A stretch of DNA of 64,000 nucleotides, taken from contig DDFJ01000001.1 of assembly GCA_002337125.1 (NCBI GenBank), positions 124,001 through 188,000 on the forward strand, written 5' to 3'. This document shows positions 26,299 to 34,384 of this stretch, in pieces. Origin of the DNA: Chitinophagaceae bacterium UBA1931 (GTDB lineage Bacteria; Bacteroidota; Bacteroidia; Chitinophagales; Chitinophagaceae). The first letter of the stretch is position 1. Each line of letters starts with the position of its first letter. The notes below the pieces were generated by a model, which did no database searches, had not been told where the DNA came from, and saw only the letters and a list, made by a program, of their open reading frames with translations. The position numbers were made by a program, and so were the translations under genes.

Positions 26299-28092
26299 AT
26301 GAAGAATATTAGAAATTTTTGCATCATTGCTCATATTGACCATGGTAAGAGTACCCTGGCTGATCGTTTATTGCAAACGACCAACACCATCAGCGAACGT
26401 GAAATGATGGACCAGGTGCTGGACGACATGGATCTTGAAAGAGAAAAGGGTATTACCATTAAAAGTCATGCCATCCAGATTAACTATAAACACAAGGATG
26501 GGCAGGAGTATATTCTGAACCTGATTGATACTCCCGGCCACGTGGATTTCAGTTATGAAGTGAGCCGTGCACTGGCTGCCTGCGAAGGTGCTTTGCTGCT
26601 GGTAGATGCAGCACAGGGCATACAGGCACAAACCATTTCGAACCTTTATTTAGCAATTGATAACGACCTCGAAATTATTCCCGTCATCAACAAAATTGAT
26701 ATGGACGGTGCAATGATTGAAGAAGTGAAAGACCAGATTATTGATCTGATTGGTTGTAAACCGGAAGAAATTTTGCTGGCAAGCGGGCGTACCGGTATTG
26801 GTATTGAATCTATTCTTGAAGCAATTGTAGAACGCATTCCTGCCCCTGTTGGTAAACCTGACGAACCATTGCAGGCGCTCATCTTCGACAGCGTGTTCAA
26901 CAGTTTTCGTGGTGTAATAGTTTATTACCGTATTCTGAACGGAAAAATCAGGAAAGGTGATAAGGTGAAGTTTGTAAGTACCGATCAGGAATATGAAGCA
27001 ACAGAGATTGGTATTTTGAAACTGAAGATGACGGAGAAAAAAGAAGTGACTTGTGGTGATGTGGGTTATATTATTACCGGCATTAAAAATGCCAAAGAGG
27101 TAAAGGTGGGTGATACGATAACGCTTGCATCTAACCCAACCCAGGAGCCTATTCGTGGTTTCCAGGAAGTGAAGCCGATGGTATTTGCCGGGATCTTTCC
27201 CGTGGTAACTGAAGATTTTGAAGAGCTTCGTGATTGCATGGATAAACTGCAGCTCAATGATGCTTCGCTTACATTTGAACTGGAAACATCACAGGCGCTT
27301 GGTTTTGGTTTCCGTTGCGGATTTCTTGGTTTGCTGCACATGGAAATTATCCAGGAGCGTTTGGAAAGAGAGTTCGACCAGACTGTTATTACAACAGTTC
27401 CCAACGTAAGTTTTATTGCTTATACAACAAGGGGTGAAAAGATACAGGTTAACAATCCTGCCGAAATGCCTGAACCTACTGCCATGGACAGGATTGAAGA
27501 ACCGTTTATTAAAGCACAGATTATTACCAAGCCCGATTATATTGGAAATATTATGACGCTTTGTTTAGGCAAGCGTGGTATTTTGATTAATCAAAGCTAC
27601 CTCACACCAACCCGTGTTGAGCTGATTTTTGAAATGCCGCTTACTGAAATTGTGTTTGATTTTTATGATAAGCTGAAATCACAAACCCGTGGTTATGCAT
27701 CGTTTGATTATCACCCGATAGGTTACAGGGAAGCAGATATTGTGAAGATGGATATTTTGCTGAACAGTGATAAGGTGGATGCATTGAGTGCATTGATTCA
27801 CCGCAGCCGTGCACAGGATTTTGGCCGCAAGCTTTGTGAAAAGCTGAAGGAATTACTTCCACGCCAGCAGTTCCAGATTGCCATACAGGCAGCTATTGGA
27901 GCAAAAATTGTTGCCCGTGAAACGATTTCAGCCATGAGAAAAGATGTTACGGCTAAATGTTATGGTGGTGATATCAGCCGTAAACGTAAACTGCTGGAAA
28001 AACAGAAAGAAGGTAAAAAGCGTATGCGCCAGATTGGAAACGTGGAAGTACCGCAGGAAGCATTCCTCGCAGTACTGAAGCTGGATGATTAA
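26299..28092 (+). CDS. lepA: Elongation factor 4 (LepA)
   Basis: 597 residues, the normal LepA length. G1 AHIDHGKSTL (11-20), the switch region EREKGITIKS, G3 DTPGH, and G4 NKID are intact. Domains II and III follow, then the LepA-specific C-terminal domain ending RQIGNVEVPQEAFLAVLKLDD. It is a ribosomal GTPase that back-translocates or remodels stalled ribosomes and aids initiation. Monocistronic, with its own promoter and terminator. Confidence 0.97.
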   Translation: MKNIRNFCIIAHIDHGKSTLADRLLQTTNTISEREMMDQVLDDMDLEREKGITIKSHAIQINYKHKDGQEYILNLIDTPGHVDFSYEVSRALAACEGALLLVDAAQGIQAQTISNLYLAIDNDLEIIPVINKIDMDGAMIEEVKDQIIDLIGCKPEEILLASGRTGIGIESILEAIVERIPAPVGKPDEPLQALIFDSVFNSFRGVIVYYRILNGKIRKGDKVKFVSTDQEYEATEIGILKLKMTEKKEVTCGDVGYIITGIKNAKEVKVGDTITLASNPTQEPIRGFQEVKPMVFAGIFPVVTEDFEELRDCMDKLQLNDASLTFELETSQALGFGFRCGFLGLLHMEIIQERLEREFDQTVITTVPNVSFIAYTTRGEKIQVNNPAEMPEPTAMDRIEEPFIKAQIITKPDYIGNIMTLCLGKRGILINQSYLTPTRVELIFEMPLTEIVFDFYDKLKSQTRGYASFDYHPIGYREADIVKMDILLNSDKVDALSALIHRSRAQDFGRKLCEKLKELLPRQQFQIAIQAAIGAKIVARETISAMRKDVTAKCYGGDISRKRKLLEKQKEGKKRMRQIGNVEVPQEAFLAVLKLDD

Positions 28093-28120
28093 CGGATTTC
28101 AATTAAAATTTAAAATATGT

Positions 28121-28155
28121 CAGAGCATCACGCAAGTGATGCTCTGTTGTTTTAT
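28121..28155 (+). terminator. Terminator of lepA
   Basis: CAGAGCATCAC-GCAA-GTGATGCTCTG is an 11-bp perfect stem with a GNRA-like loop, followed by TTGTTTTAT. Confidence 0.9.
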
Positions 28156-28245
28156 CAGGATTCAGGAATTTGCGTTAACTTAACTATATAAACCCAAAAG
28201 CATGAAATGAGTCATAAAAATTATTGAGCAATTTTTACAAAAGCG

Positions 28246-28680
28246 ATGATAATTTTTATGGCGAATAACATGTGTCTAAAACCAATAACACATTTTCACA
28301 TGAACCATTTCGCATTAAGTAAAGAGCCTGATCTTGTGATTACAGCAAGATTTATTGAGAAGGGAGAAGATAAGCCTCTGAATGGTGATGAGTATACTGT
28401 ACGCCTGTACGACAGAGATATTGCTGATGATGATTTTCTTGGTGAAAGCCGTTTAGATGCAGGTGGACATATACGCATAGCATTTGCCCATGATGCATTT
28501 GTAAACGATTCAGCATTTAAAGAAGCCCGTCCCGATTTTTATTTCATCATCATGAAAAATAAAAAACCCATTTATACAACAAAGGTGCTGGAAGAACTGA
28601 GCCTTGAAGATCTTGAACAATTCAAGATGGGAGAGGGAGAGATTGTTGATCTGGGAAGTTTTTTGATTGATGTGGAGTGA
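28246..28680 (+). CDS. Small transthyretin-like/C2-like beta-sandwich protein
   Basis: Up to 144 residues; the N-terminus is uncertain because ATGs occur at residues 1, 5, 9 and 19, and the conserved-looking part begins at LVITARF near 30. The central segment VRLYDRDIADDDFLGESRLDAGGHIRI (about 47-73) has the D-x-D...DD-x-LGE...D-x-x-G pattern of transthyretin-like and C2 beta-sandwich domains, with several acidic residues that could bind calcium. There is no signal peptide. I see no close named bacterial family, and the cellular role is unknown. Confidence 0.6.
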   Translation: MIIFMANNMCLKPITHFHMNHFALSKEPDLVITARFIEKGEDKPLNGDEYTVRLYDRDIADDDFLGESRLDAGGHIRIAFAHDAFVNDSAFKEARPDFYFIIMKNKKPIYTTKVLEELSLEDLEQFKMGEGEIVDLGSFLIDVE

Positions 28681-28682
28681 TG

Positions 28683-28711
28683 TTGCTGTCACCCTGAGCT
28701 TGTCGAAGGGT
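28683..28711 (+). repeat. Left inverted repeat flanking the GIY-YIG gene
   Basis: A 29-nt unit containing CACCCTGAGCTTGTCGAAGG, itself partly palindromic (CACCCT/AGGGTG). It matches the reverse complement of 29076-29104 at 28 of 29 positions. It starts 3 nt after the stop of the preceding gene. Confidence 0.85.
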
Positions 28712-28763
28712 GGTTGAACAGAAATGAAAAGTTGAAAGTTAATTCTGAATCATATTTGCTAAT

Positions 28764-29098
28764 ATGAGACTTCACCACAATTATTTCGTTTACATTGTTG
28801 AATGCAAAGATAATTTCTACTACACAGGTGCCACCAATGATCTTGAACGCAGGTTATGGGAACATAATACCGGGTTCAATAAAAAATGTTTCACTTTCAA
28901 AAGGCGAGAGGTTGAATTAAATATTTCCAGCGCTTTACAGACATTCATCAAGCCATTGAATGGGAAAAGCAATTAAAAGAATGGGGCAGGAAAAAGAAGC
29001 AGGCTTTGTTTGAAGAAAACTGGGAGCTGATTCAGCAATTGGCAAAGTCTTCAGCTGCAAAACAAAATCCCGGCAACCCTTCGACAGGCTCAGGGTGA
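28764..29098 (+). pseudogene. GIY-YIG nuclease gene broken by a one-base frameshift
   Basis: The first half, starting MRLHHNYFVYIVECKDNF, has the GIY-YIG core (VYIVECKDNFYYTGATNDLERRLWEHN). It then runs out of frame after VELN and stops at 28976. From 28923 another frame continues the family precisely: FQRFTDIHQAIEWEKQLKEW, then GRKKKQALFEENWELIQQLAK, to TGA at 29096-29098. Adding one A to the AAA at 28919-28921 restores V-E-L-K-Y-F and a single protein of about 111 residues (YhbQ/UPF0213-like). The last codons and the stop lie inside the right inverted repeat. It is either a decayed gene or a homopolymer sequencing error. Confidence 0.8.
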
Positions 29099-29104
29099 CA
29101 GCAA
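29076..29104 (-). repeat. Right inverted repeat flanking the GIY-YIG gene
   Basis: The reverse complement of the left repeat at 28683-28711 with one mismatch. It contains CCCTTCGACAGGCTCAGGG and supplies the stop codon of the second reading frame of the GIY-YIG gene. Confidence 0.85.
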
Positions 29105-29180
29105 TTCTCAGCAAGCAAATATTAAATCAGCTTGTTGCTTAATTGAGGATATTCAAGAATTTATTAACTGAATGTTATTC

Positions 29181-29555
29181 TTAGAATTTGACTGTTATTG
29201 TATCTGCTTTCGCTAAAATAACTTTTCCGTTTTTCCAAAGTAAAGAAAGGGAATAACGCTCATCGTTTATCCAAACTTGTTTTGTTCCGGTTTCATAGCG
29301 CCAATACTGCATAGAATCAACTTTCAAAGAAGGTTCGCCCAGAAGATCAATTACATCCTGCTCTGATTTGTTGATAAGCAATTTCTTGTTGATAAGGTCT
29401 TCACACAATTCGTAGCGTTTGTTTTCATACTGATCCCATTTTCTTTTTGAAAACCTGTGATTTAGATGGTTCAGAAAAGTTATAAGAAAATACAGGAGTA
29501 CAAGAATTGCTGGCAGAAAAATGAGAAACTTAATGGTTTTTCGGGTGTTGAGCAT
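29181..29555 (-). CDS. Hypothetical membrane-anchored protein, BamE/SmpA-like
   Basis: 124 residues with one N-terminal TM helix (about 9-29). The soluble part holds SEQDVIDLLGEPSLKVDSMQYWRYETG near 62-88, which resembles the helix-turn-strand of the SmpA/BamE fold (S-x-x-x-V-x-x-x-LG-x-P followed by a W-x-Y strand). The rest is beta-rich. Function unknown; BamE itself is a lipoprotein and this is not. Confidence 0.55.
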   Translation of the reverse strand: MLNTRKTIKFLIFLPAILVLLYFLITFLNHLNHRFSKRKWDQYENKRYELCEDLINKKLLINKSEQDVIDLLGEPSLKVDSMQYWRYETGTKQVWINDERYSLSLLWKNGKVILAKADTITVKF

Positions 29556-29572
29556 GCAATGAAATTAAACAA

Positions 29573-29603
29573 AAAAGCTGTTGAAGATTCTTCAACAGCT
29601 TTT
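29573..29603 (-). terminator. Terminator of the transaldolase gene
   Basis: Arms AAAAGCTGTTGAAG and CTTCAACAGCTTTT pair perfectly over 14 bp around a 3-nt loop, with U-runs in both directions. Read from the minus strand it ends the fsa-type gene; the plus-strand side has no gene ending there. Confidence 0.88.
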
Positions 29604-29627
29604 CTTTTATTCAGCAATAATTATTGC

Positions 29628-30281
29628 TTATTGAAACTTCTTTGCGTCTTCTAAGAATTTCGCCAGACCAATATCTGTAAGCGGATGCTTTAATAAACCA
29701 AGAATTGAATCAAGCGGGCAGGTACAAACATCAGCACCTAATTCAGCAGCACGTGTAATGTGTAATGAGTTGCGGATGGATGCAGCAAGAATTTGTGTTT
29801 CAAAACCCTGCAGTGAATAAATGTTTGCAATCTGTCCAATCAGTTCCATTCCGTCCCAACCACTGTCATCAATCCGGCCAATGAAAGGAGAAACATAAGT
29901 TGCACCTGCTTTTGCAGCAAGTATTGCCTGTCCGGCGCTGAATACTAATGTACAGTTGGTTTTAATACCATTATCAGTAAACCATTTGATGGCTTTAATA
30001 CCTTCTTTGATCATTGGTACTTTTACAACGATATTTGGATGTAATGCAGCAAGAACTTTTCCTTCTGCAATAATGCCGTCAAAATCTGTGCTGATCACTT
30101 CTGCACTGATGTCGCCATCAACCATTTCACAAATGGTTTTATAATGCTGCATAACAGCTTCCTGTCCTTTAATGCCTTCTTTTGCCATTAAAGACGGGTT
30201 GGTGGTAACACCATCAAGAATACCTAATTCATTTGCTTCTTTAATCTGAGCAAGATTTGCCGTGTCGATAAAAAATTTCAT
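29628..30281 (-). CDS. fsa: Fructose-6-phosphate aldolase / TalC-type transaldolase
   Basis: 217 residues, the short TalC/MipB class of transaldolase. The Schiff-base lysine is K87 (NIVVKVPMI); FIDTANLAQIKEA and GVTTNPSLMAKEG are the family's N-terminal signatures. It either cleaves fructose 6-phosphate to dihydroxyacetone and glyceraldehyde 3-phosphate or works as a transaldolase in the pentose phosphate pathway. These activities are not separable by eye. ffs lies 73 nt upstream on the same strand. Confidence 0.9.
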   Translation of the reverse strand: MKFFIDTANLAQIKEANELGILDGVTTNPSLMAKEGIKGQEAVMQHYKTICEMVDGDISAEVISTDFDGIIAEGKVLAALHPNIVVKVPMIKEGIKAIKWFTDNGIKTNCTLVFSAGQAILAAKAGATYVSPFIGRIDDSGWDGMELIGQIANIYSLQGFETQILAASIRNSLHITRAAELGADVCTCPLDSILGLLKHPLTDIGLAKFLEDAKKFQ

Positions 30282-30354
30282 ACTAAGTGAGAGTTTAACT
30301 TGTTGAAGATGTGAGATTGAATAGTTTGTTTTAGGCCATCTTCAAAGAAAAAAC

Positions 30355-30449
30355 GGCAGGTTACTTACATCGCACCGCTACAACCGCTTACCCTTGCTGT
30401 GTTCCCACCCTGGGGGAGTTCAACAGGAGCTGGTCGTGCAAGACCTGCC
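30355..30449 (-). ncRNA. ffs: Signal recognition particle RNA, small bacterial type
   Basis: A 95-nt hairpin whose ends GGCAGGT and ACCTGCC pair. The minus strand contains the SRP-like apical region (AGGGTGGGAACACAGCAAGG, with GGAA loop and AGCA), then GGTGCGATGTAAGT, comparable to the GTGCCGGGATGTAGC of E. coli 4.5S RNA. The 3' strand runs into GTTTTTTC, so the closing stem doubles as a terminator. An exact TAnnTTTG lies 5 nt before the 5' end. It pairs with Ffh to target membrane proteins. Confidence 0.9.
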
Positions 30450-30454
30450 GGCCG

Positions 30455-30462
30455 CAAAGATA
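30455..30462 (-). promoter_or_regulatory. -7 element of ffs
   Basis: On the minus strand it reads TATCTTTG, the same octamer as at lepA, with 5 nt to the predicted RNA 5' end. That is the expected position for a -7 box and supports both calls. Confidence 0.7.
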
Positions 30463-30598
30463 AGGGATGAGGGGCAGAAATGAAGAATGAAAGATGAAAA
30501 ATTACAAATGAAAATAATAAAGGATTCAGGATATAAGAGGTATGATATGTTCGTGATTTTAAAATAACAGTTAAAAGCTATTAACCATTAGCTGATAA

Positions 30599-31897
30599 CT
30601 ATTTTACTCCATTAAAATTGGGGCGGTTGGCAATTGAATTGATTTGTGTAATTCCAATCAATTCATCAGCACGGCTTCCTAACTGGCGGTAGTAAACAAG
30701 TATGGTATAATTATTTTCAGTTTCCCACCAGTTGCCTTCAGTTACTTCAGTACTTAATGCGCCGGTGCGTTTATCTTTTGTGATATAAATATAATCGTAC
30801 AAACCTTGTTTCAGCAGTTGCTTGTTTTCATACATGCCTGTTTCTGCATTAAAGATCATTTTGTTTGCATCAGATAATTCATAGTTGGTTATTTCGCCAA
30901 AGAGATAAACATCTTTATCTGTTATTTCTCTTGTATCGGGAGTTACATACCTGAACCATACTGTTGCATAATCGCCCTGCCAGTAAGGGTTGTTCTGCTC
31001 AATGTTTGCAAGCTGGTACATACCGTTCTGATCACGATAGTACATATAGCGAAGAGTATTCCTGTTTGGATCAGGTTTTACATACAGTGTTTGTCCTTTG
31101 TTATTGTAATCGCCTTTTTCAATACGGTCTGTCTGCAAACGAAAGCTGGTTAAATCAACCCATCGCCATTCTTTCTGCGCCTGGAACAGCCCTTCATTTT
31201 CTGTATTGTATTCAAGCACATTCTGCCTTACAAAAGTTGGTTTAAGATTGCTGATGCAATTATCCCAGCGGTTGTTTTGCAATACAACTATTTTTATTTC
31301 CTGGAAAACATTCGATGGTTTGATGTTCTGCACATTCACTGTGAGCTGCAGTTTCTGATACGTTTTTTGCAGTGTTGGATTAAACGGTTGTAAAACAGTA
31401 GCACCAGTATTTACTTTAATATCTGTTACAAGAAAACGTTTGGTAAAAGCAACCTGTGATGTATCGCCGTTTAAAAATACTTTCAATAAATAATTACCAC
31501 TTCTTGTAGGAGCTGTATTCCTGTCGGGAAGCGAACAGGTGTAATGCGTATAGCGTGTTAAAGCAATAGATGAATTGCGGTAAGTGCCAATGCGTACGTT
31601 TGAAAAACCTTTCATGTAATCAAACTGGCTCAACATAGCCGGGGTCCAGTCTGCATTACAGAGAATAAATGTGTAGGAATAATATTTTACACCTCCATCC
31701 ATATCATCAAAATGGAGTTCAAGCTGGTCGCCGCTGTTGAGGCGCATAACGGGGTACGACAACTGATCGCCAGCCAAATGAAACTTAATGGAACGGATGT
31801 TGCTGCGGTACACTTTGTCGGCTTGTTGCGCAACAACTTCTGCAGCAAATATGCTGAGTAAAAAAAACAGGCTGATATTTTTTAACTGCTTTATCAT
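30599..31897 (-). CDS. Type IX secretion system plug protein (DUF5103)
   Basis: 432 residues from the ATG at 31897, which starts a good signal peptide (MIKQLKNISLFFLLSIFAAE); starts at 31909 or 31924 only lengthen its N-region. The mature protein begins QQADKVYRSNIRSIKFHLAG and continues with NADWTPAMLSQFDYMKGFSN, the DUF5103 pattern. In the family, this protein plugs the SprA translocon pore of the T9SS at the outer membrane. The window's giant cargo protein would use this system. Divergent from an FtsX-type permease with about 40 nt between starts. Confidence 0.85.
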   Translation of the reverse strand: MIKQLKNISLFFLLSIFAAEVVAQQADKVYRSNIRSIKFHLAGDQLSYPVMRLNSGDQLELHFDDMDGGVKYYSYTFILCNADWTPAMLSQFDYMKGFSNVRIGTYRNSSIALTRYTHYTCSLPDRNTAPTRSGNYLLKVFLNGDTSQVAFTKRFLVTDIKVNTGATVLQPFNPTLQKTYQKLQLTVNVQNIKPSNVFQEIKIVVLQNNRWDNCISNLKPTFVRQNVLEYNTENEGLFQAQKEWRWVDLTSFRLQTDRIEKGDYNNKGQTLYVKPDPNRNTLRYMYYRDQNGMYQLANIEQNNPYWQGDYATVWFRYVTPDTREITDKDVYLFGEITNYELSDANKMIFNAETGMYENKQLLKQGLYDYIYITKDKRTGALSTEVTEGNWWETENNYTILVYYRQLGSRADELIGITQINSIANRPNFNGVK

Positions 31898-31938
31898 TTC
31901 AGAATCCATTAGTTTTACAACCATTCAAAGTTAAAGGT

Positions 31939-33171
31939 TTGAACATTGCCAGCTTCATAGCAAAGCGACTCGTTTTCCAGAAAGACCAGTCATTTTCCCG
32001 GTTCATTATCCGGCTTTCCACCGTTGCAACAGCGGTGAGTGTTGCGGTAATGATTCTTGCTTTTGCATTTGTGGAAGGATTCCAGTACACCGTCAGCGCC
32101 AAAGTATTCAGTTTCTGGGGGCACCTCAGGGTACAGCAGCAGCAATCGTCATCATCGGGCATTGGTGAAGAAATGCCAATAGCCAAAAACGATACGGTGC
32201 TGAATATATTGCGTTCAAACAAAGCGGTGAAGTATGTTGATGCATTTGCCACCAAGTCGGCCATGCTCAAAACCAACGAATCCATTGAAGGCGTTTTGCT
32301 GAAAGGAGTGGAGAAAGATTTTTCGAAAGAACGCCTTGCAAATTTTATGGTTGAAGGAAGCTGGCTGAAGTTTGATGACAGCCTGCAGAACAACGGTATT
32401 TTAATTTCGCAATACACAGCCAAACGTATCAATGCAAAAACCGGTGATAAAATCCTGATTTATTTTGTTGATAACGCCAGTACAGTACCAAGGGTACGAC
32501 CTGTTACCGTTAACGGGATTTATAAAACAGGTATTGAAGAATATGATAAACTGCTGGCGATTGTTGATATCAATCTTATCCGCAAACTCAACGACTGGAG
32601 CAGTAACGAAATTGGAGGCTATGAATTAACGCTGAATGATTACCGTAAAGATTATGCAGTAAACAATCAGCTGCTTGATGAAATTCCTGTGCAATGGTTC
32701 AGTACACCCATGCGTGAAATTTATCCCAATATCTTCGACTGGCTTGCATTACAGAATACCAATAAGCAGGTTATACTTGTGATTATGTGTATTGTTGCGG
32801 TAATCAATTTAATTTCCTGCCTGATTATATTGGTATTGGAACGTTCAAAAATGATTGGGTTACTCAAAGCAACAGGAGCTACTAACGGACAGATACAGGT
32901 TGTTTTCTGGAACCAGGCATTGATGATTGCAGTTGCCGGGATGATTGCCGGAACTATTCTTGGACTGGGTATTTGCTGGTTACAGGATGCTTTGCATTTT
33001 ATACGCCTTGATGAATCGGCTTATTATGTTTCATATGCCCCGGTGCGGGTAATCTGGTGGCAGGTGGTTATGATTAATATTATTACTTTCCTGGTTAGTT
33101 TTATTATACTGTTTATTCCTTCACTGCTGGTTAAAAAAATAACGCCTGTGAAAGCGTTACGTTTTGAATAG
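31939..33171 (+). CDS. ABC transporter permease, LolC/E-FtsX type, TTG start
   Basis: 410 residues. TM1 near 25-48, a large periplasmic MacB-like domain (about 50-270), and three C-terminal TM helices (about 278-300, 325-345, 373-395) in the FtsX arrangement. The N-terminal MNIASFIAKRLVF...SRFIIRLS is the conserved start of this Bacteroidota lipoprotein-release-type permease, so the TTG at 31939 is the true start. No in-frame ATG lies upstream. No ATPase gene is adjacent, so its partner is elsewhere. It probably moves lipoproteins from the inner membrane. Confidence 0.85.
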   Translation: MNIASFIAKRLVFQKDQSFSRFIIRLSTVATAVSVAVMILAFAFVEGFQYTVSAKVFSFWGHLRVQQQQSSSSGIGEEMPIAKNDTVLNILRSNKAVKYVDAFATKSAMLKTNESIEGVLLKGVEKDFSKERLANFMVEGSWLKFDDSLQNNGILISQYTAKRINAKTGDKILIYFVDNASTVPRVRPVTVNGIYKTGIEEYDKLLAIVDINLIRKLNDWSSNEIGGYELTLNDYRKDYAVNNQLLDEIPVQWFSTPMREIYPNIFDWLALQNTNKQVILVIMCIVAVINLISCLIILVLERSKMIGLLKATGATNGQIQVVFWNQALMIAVAGMIAGTILGLGICWLQDALHFIRLDESAYYVSYAPVRVIWWQVVMINIITFLVSFIILFIPSLLVKKITPVKALRFE

Positions 33172-33233
33172 AAAGAAATTTTTGGCCAACCAATAAGAAT
33201 CTTACAAACAAGCCTTATCTGTATTTCTGTTTT

Positions 33234-33638
33234 TTAATGCGATAAACCTTTAATCCAGGTAATCAGTGCTTTTTCCCAGCCAATCATTTTAAAAGCAGTA
33301 TAAAACAAAAAAATGGCGAATACTTTTTTTACTGTTTCCTGTGGCAGCAGCAAACTCCATTTGCTGCCAAGATAACCACCAACAACAAATGTTACAGCCA
33401 TTAACCCAACAATCTTTAAATCAATGGCACCTGCTTTGTAATAGTTAATAACTGCTAAAATACCAACAGGCAACAGCAACAAGCCTAACGATGTTCCCTG
33501 TGCTTCATGTTGTGTAAAACCTAAAAAGAAAATAAGTGCGGGAACAATAATAATTCCACCGCCTACACCTACCATGCCACTGAGAATACCTGCGGCAAAA
33601 CCAATAATTAAAATAGCAATAATTGTTGTTGTATCCAT
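33234..33638 (-). CDS. Half-length TSUP (TauE/SafE) family transporter
   Basis: 134 residues from the ATG at 33638 (MDTTTIIAILIIG); an upstream ATG at 33653 adds five residues. Four TM helices. The family pattern GMVGVGGGIIIVPAL lies near residues 21-35. Typical TauE/SafE proteins have two such halves in about 250 residues; this is a single half that must dimerise. The substrate may be sulfite, an organosulfur anion or other. It follows ppa by about 24 nt on the same strand. Confidence 0.8.
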   Translation of the reverse strand: MDTTTIIAILIIGFAAGILSGMVGVGGGIIIVPALIFFLGFTQHEAQGTSLGLLLLPVGILAVINYYKAGAIDLKIVGLMAVTFVVGGYLGSKWSLLLPQETVKKVFAIFLFYTAFKMIGWEKALITWIKGLSH

Positions 33639-33662
33639 TTTCTTCTGAAACATGTAATGAAA

Positions 33663-34205
33663 TTAATTTTTCATTTTTTCCTTATAGAAATCAATCGCCT
33701 CATTAATAATTGCGTAAGCTTCGGCTTTGTTCTGGAAATTATCAATTTCAACCACTTTGTTTTCGAGTGTTTTATATTCTTCAAAAAAGTGTTTCAGTTC
33801 ATTAAAGAAATGCTCAGGCAATTCATCAATATCTTTGATATGTTTTACTGTTGGGTCGTTTGCAACAACAGAAATGATTTTATCATCTCTTTCACCATGA
33901 TCAACCATCTGCATGTTACCAATTACATTTACTTCAACCACGCATAATGGCTGAATGGGTTGAGAACAGATAACAAGTACATCAAGCGGGTCACCATCCT
34001 GTCCAAGTGTTTGCGGAATAAATCCGTAATTGATGGGATACATGAACGAAGAAAAAATAATACGGTCGAGTTTGAGCAGACCAGTGTCTTTATCCAGCTC
34101 ATATTTACACCTGCTGCCTTCTGAAATTTCAATAACTGCGTTAACTGCTGCTGGTGATTTACTTCCATAATGTGCACCATGCCATGGATGAAGAACTGTG
34201 ATCAT
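33663..34205 (-). CDS. ppa: Inorganic pyrophosphatase, family I
   Basis: 180 residues, cytosolic. The signature DGDPLD is at 70-75, preceded by the conserved Y-x-x-NYGFIPQT and with R/K/E residues of the Mg-pyrophosphate site (EISEGSRCKYELDKDTG). It hydrolyses PPi to phosphate and drives polymerisation reactions. On the minus strand TACCTTCG (one mismatch to TAnnTTTG) lies about 30 nt upstream with a T-run 20-24 nt further, a plausible promoter. Confidence 0.95.
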   Translation of the reverse strand: MITVLHPWHGAHYGSKSPAAVNAVIEISEGSRCKYELDKDTGLLKLDRIIFSSFMYPINYGFIPQTLGQDGDPLDVLVICSQPIQPLCVVEVNVIGNMQMVDHGERDDKIISVVANDPTVKHIKDIDELPEHFFNELKHFFEEYKTLENKVVEIDNFQNKAEAYAIINEAIDFYKEKMKN

Positions 34206-34324
34206 AAATTCATTTATTTCTGAACGGCGAAGGTACGCAGTTTGCCCGAGCCTGAAAAAAGTGATTGGTAAAAGACATTTCTATGCCTGTTGAATACTAA
34301 CGTGATTCTTCAATGTAAAACACA

Positions 34325-34356
34325 TTTGGGATGAGGTTGTTTGTGCAATACTTTTG
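34325..34356 (+). promoter_or_regulatory. Bacteroidota-type promoter of the peroxiredoxin gene
   Basis: TTTG (34325-34328), 20-nt spacer, TACTTTTG (34349-34356): both elements exact and the spacing in range. It starts transcription near 34360, so an ATG at 34331 inside it cannot be the start; the ATG at 34385 is. Confidence 0.88.
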
Positions 34357-34384
34357 CGGCCAATTAAAATCAGCACAATCAATT

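Noticed and set aside
28923..28976. Programmed ribosomal frameshift in the GIY-YIG gene
   Set aside because: No slippery heptamer or downstream stem is seen; a lost A in an A-run explains the break more simply.
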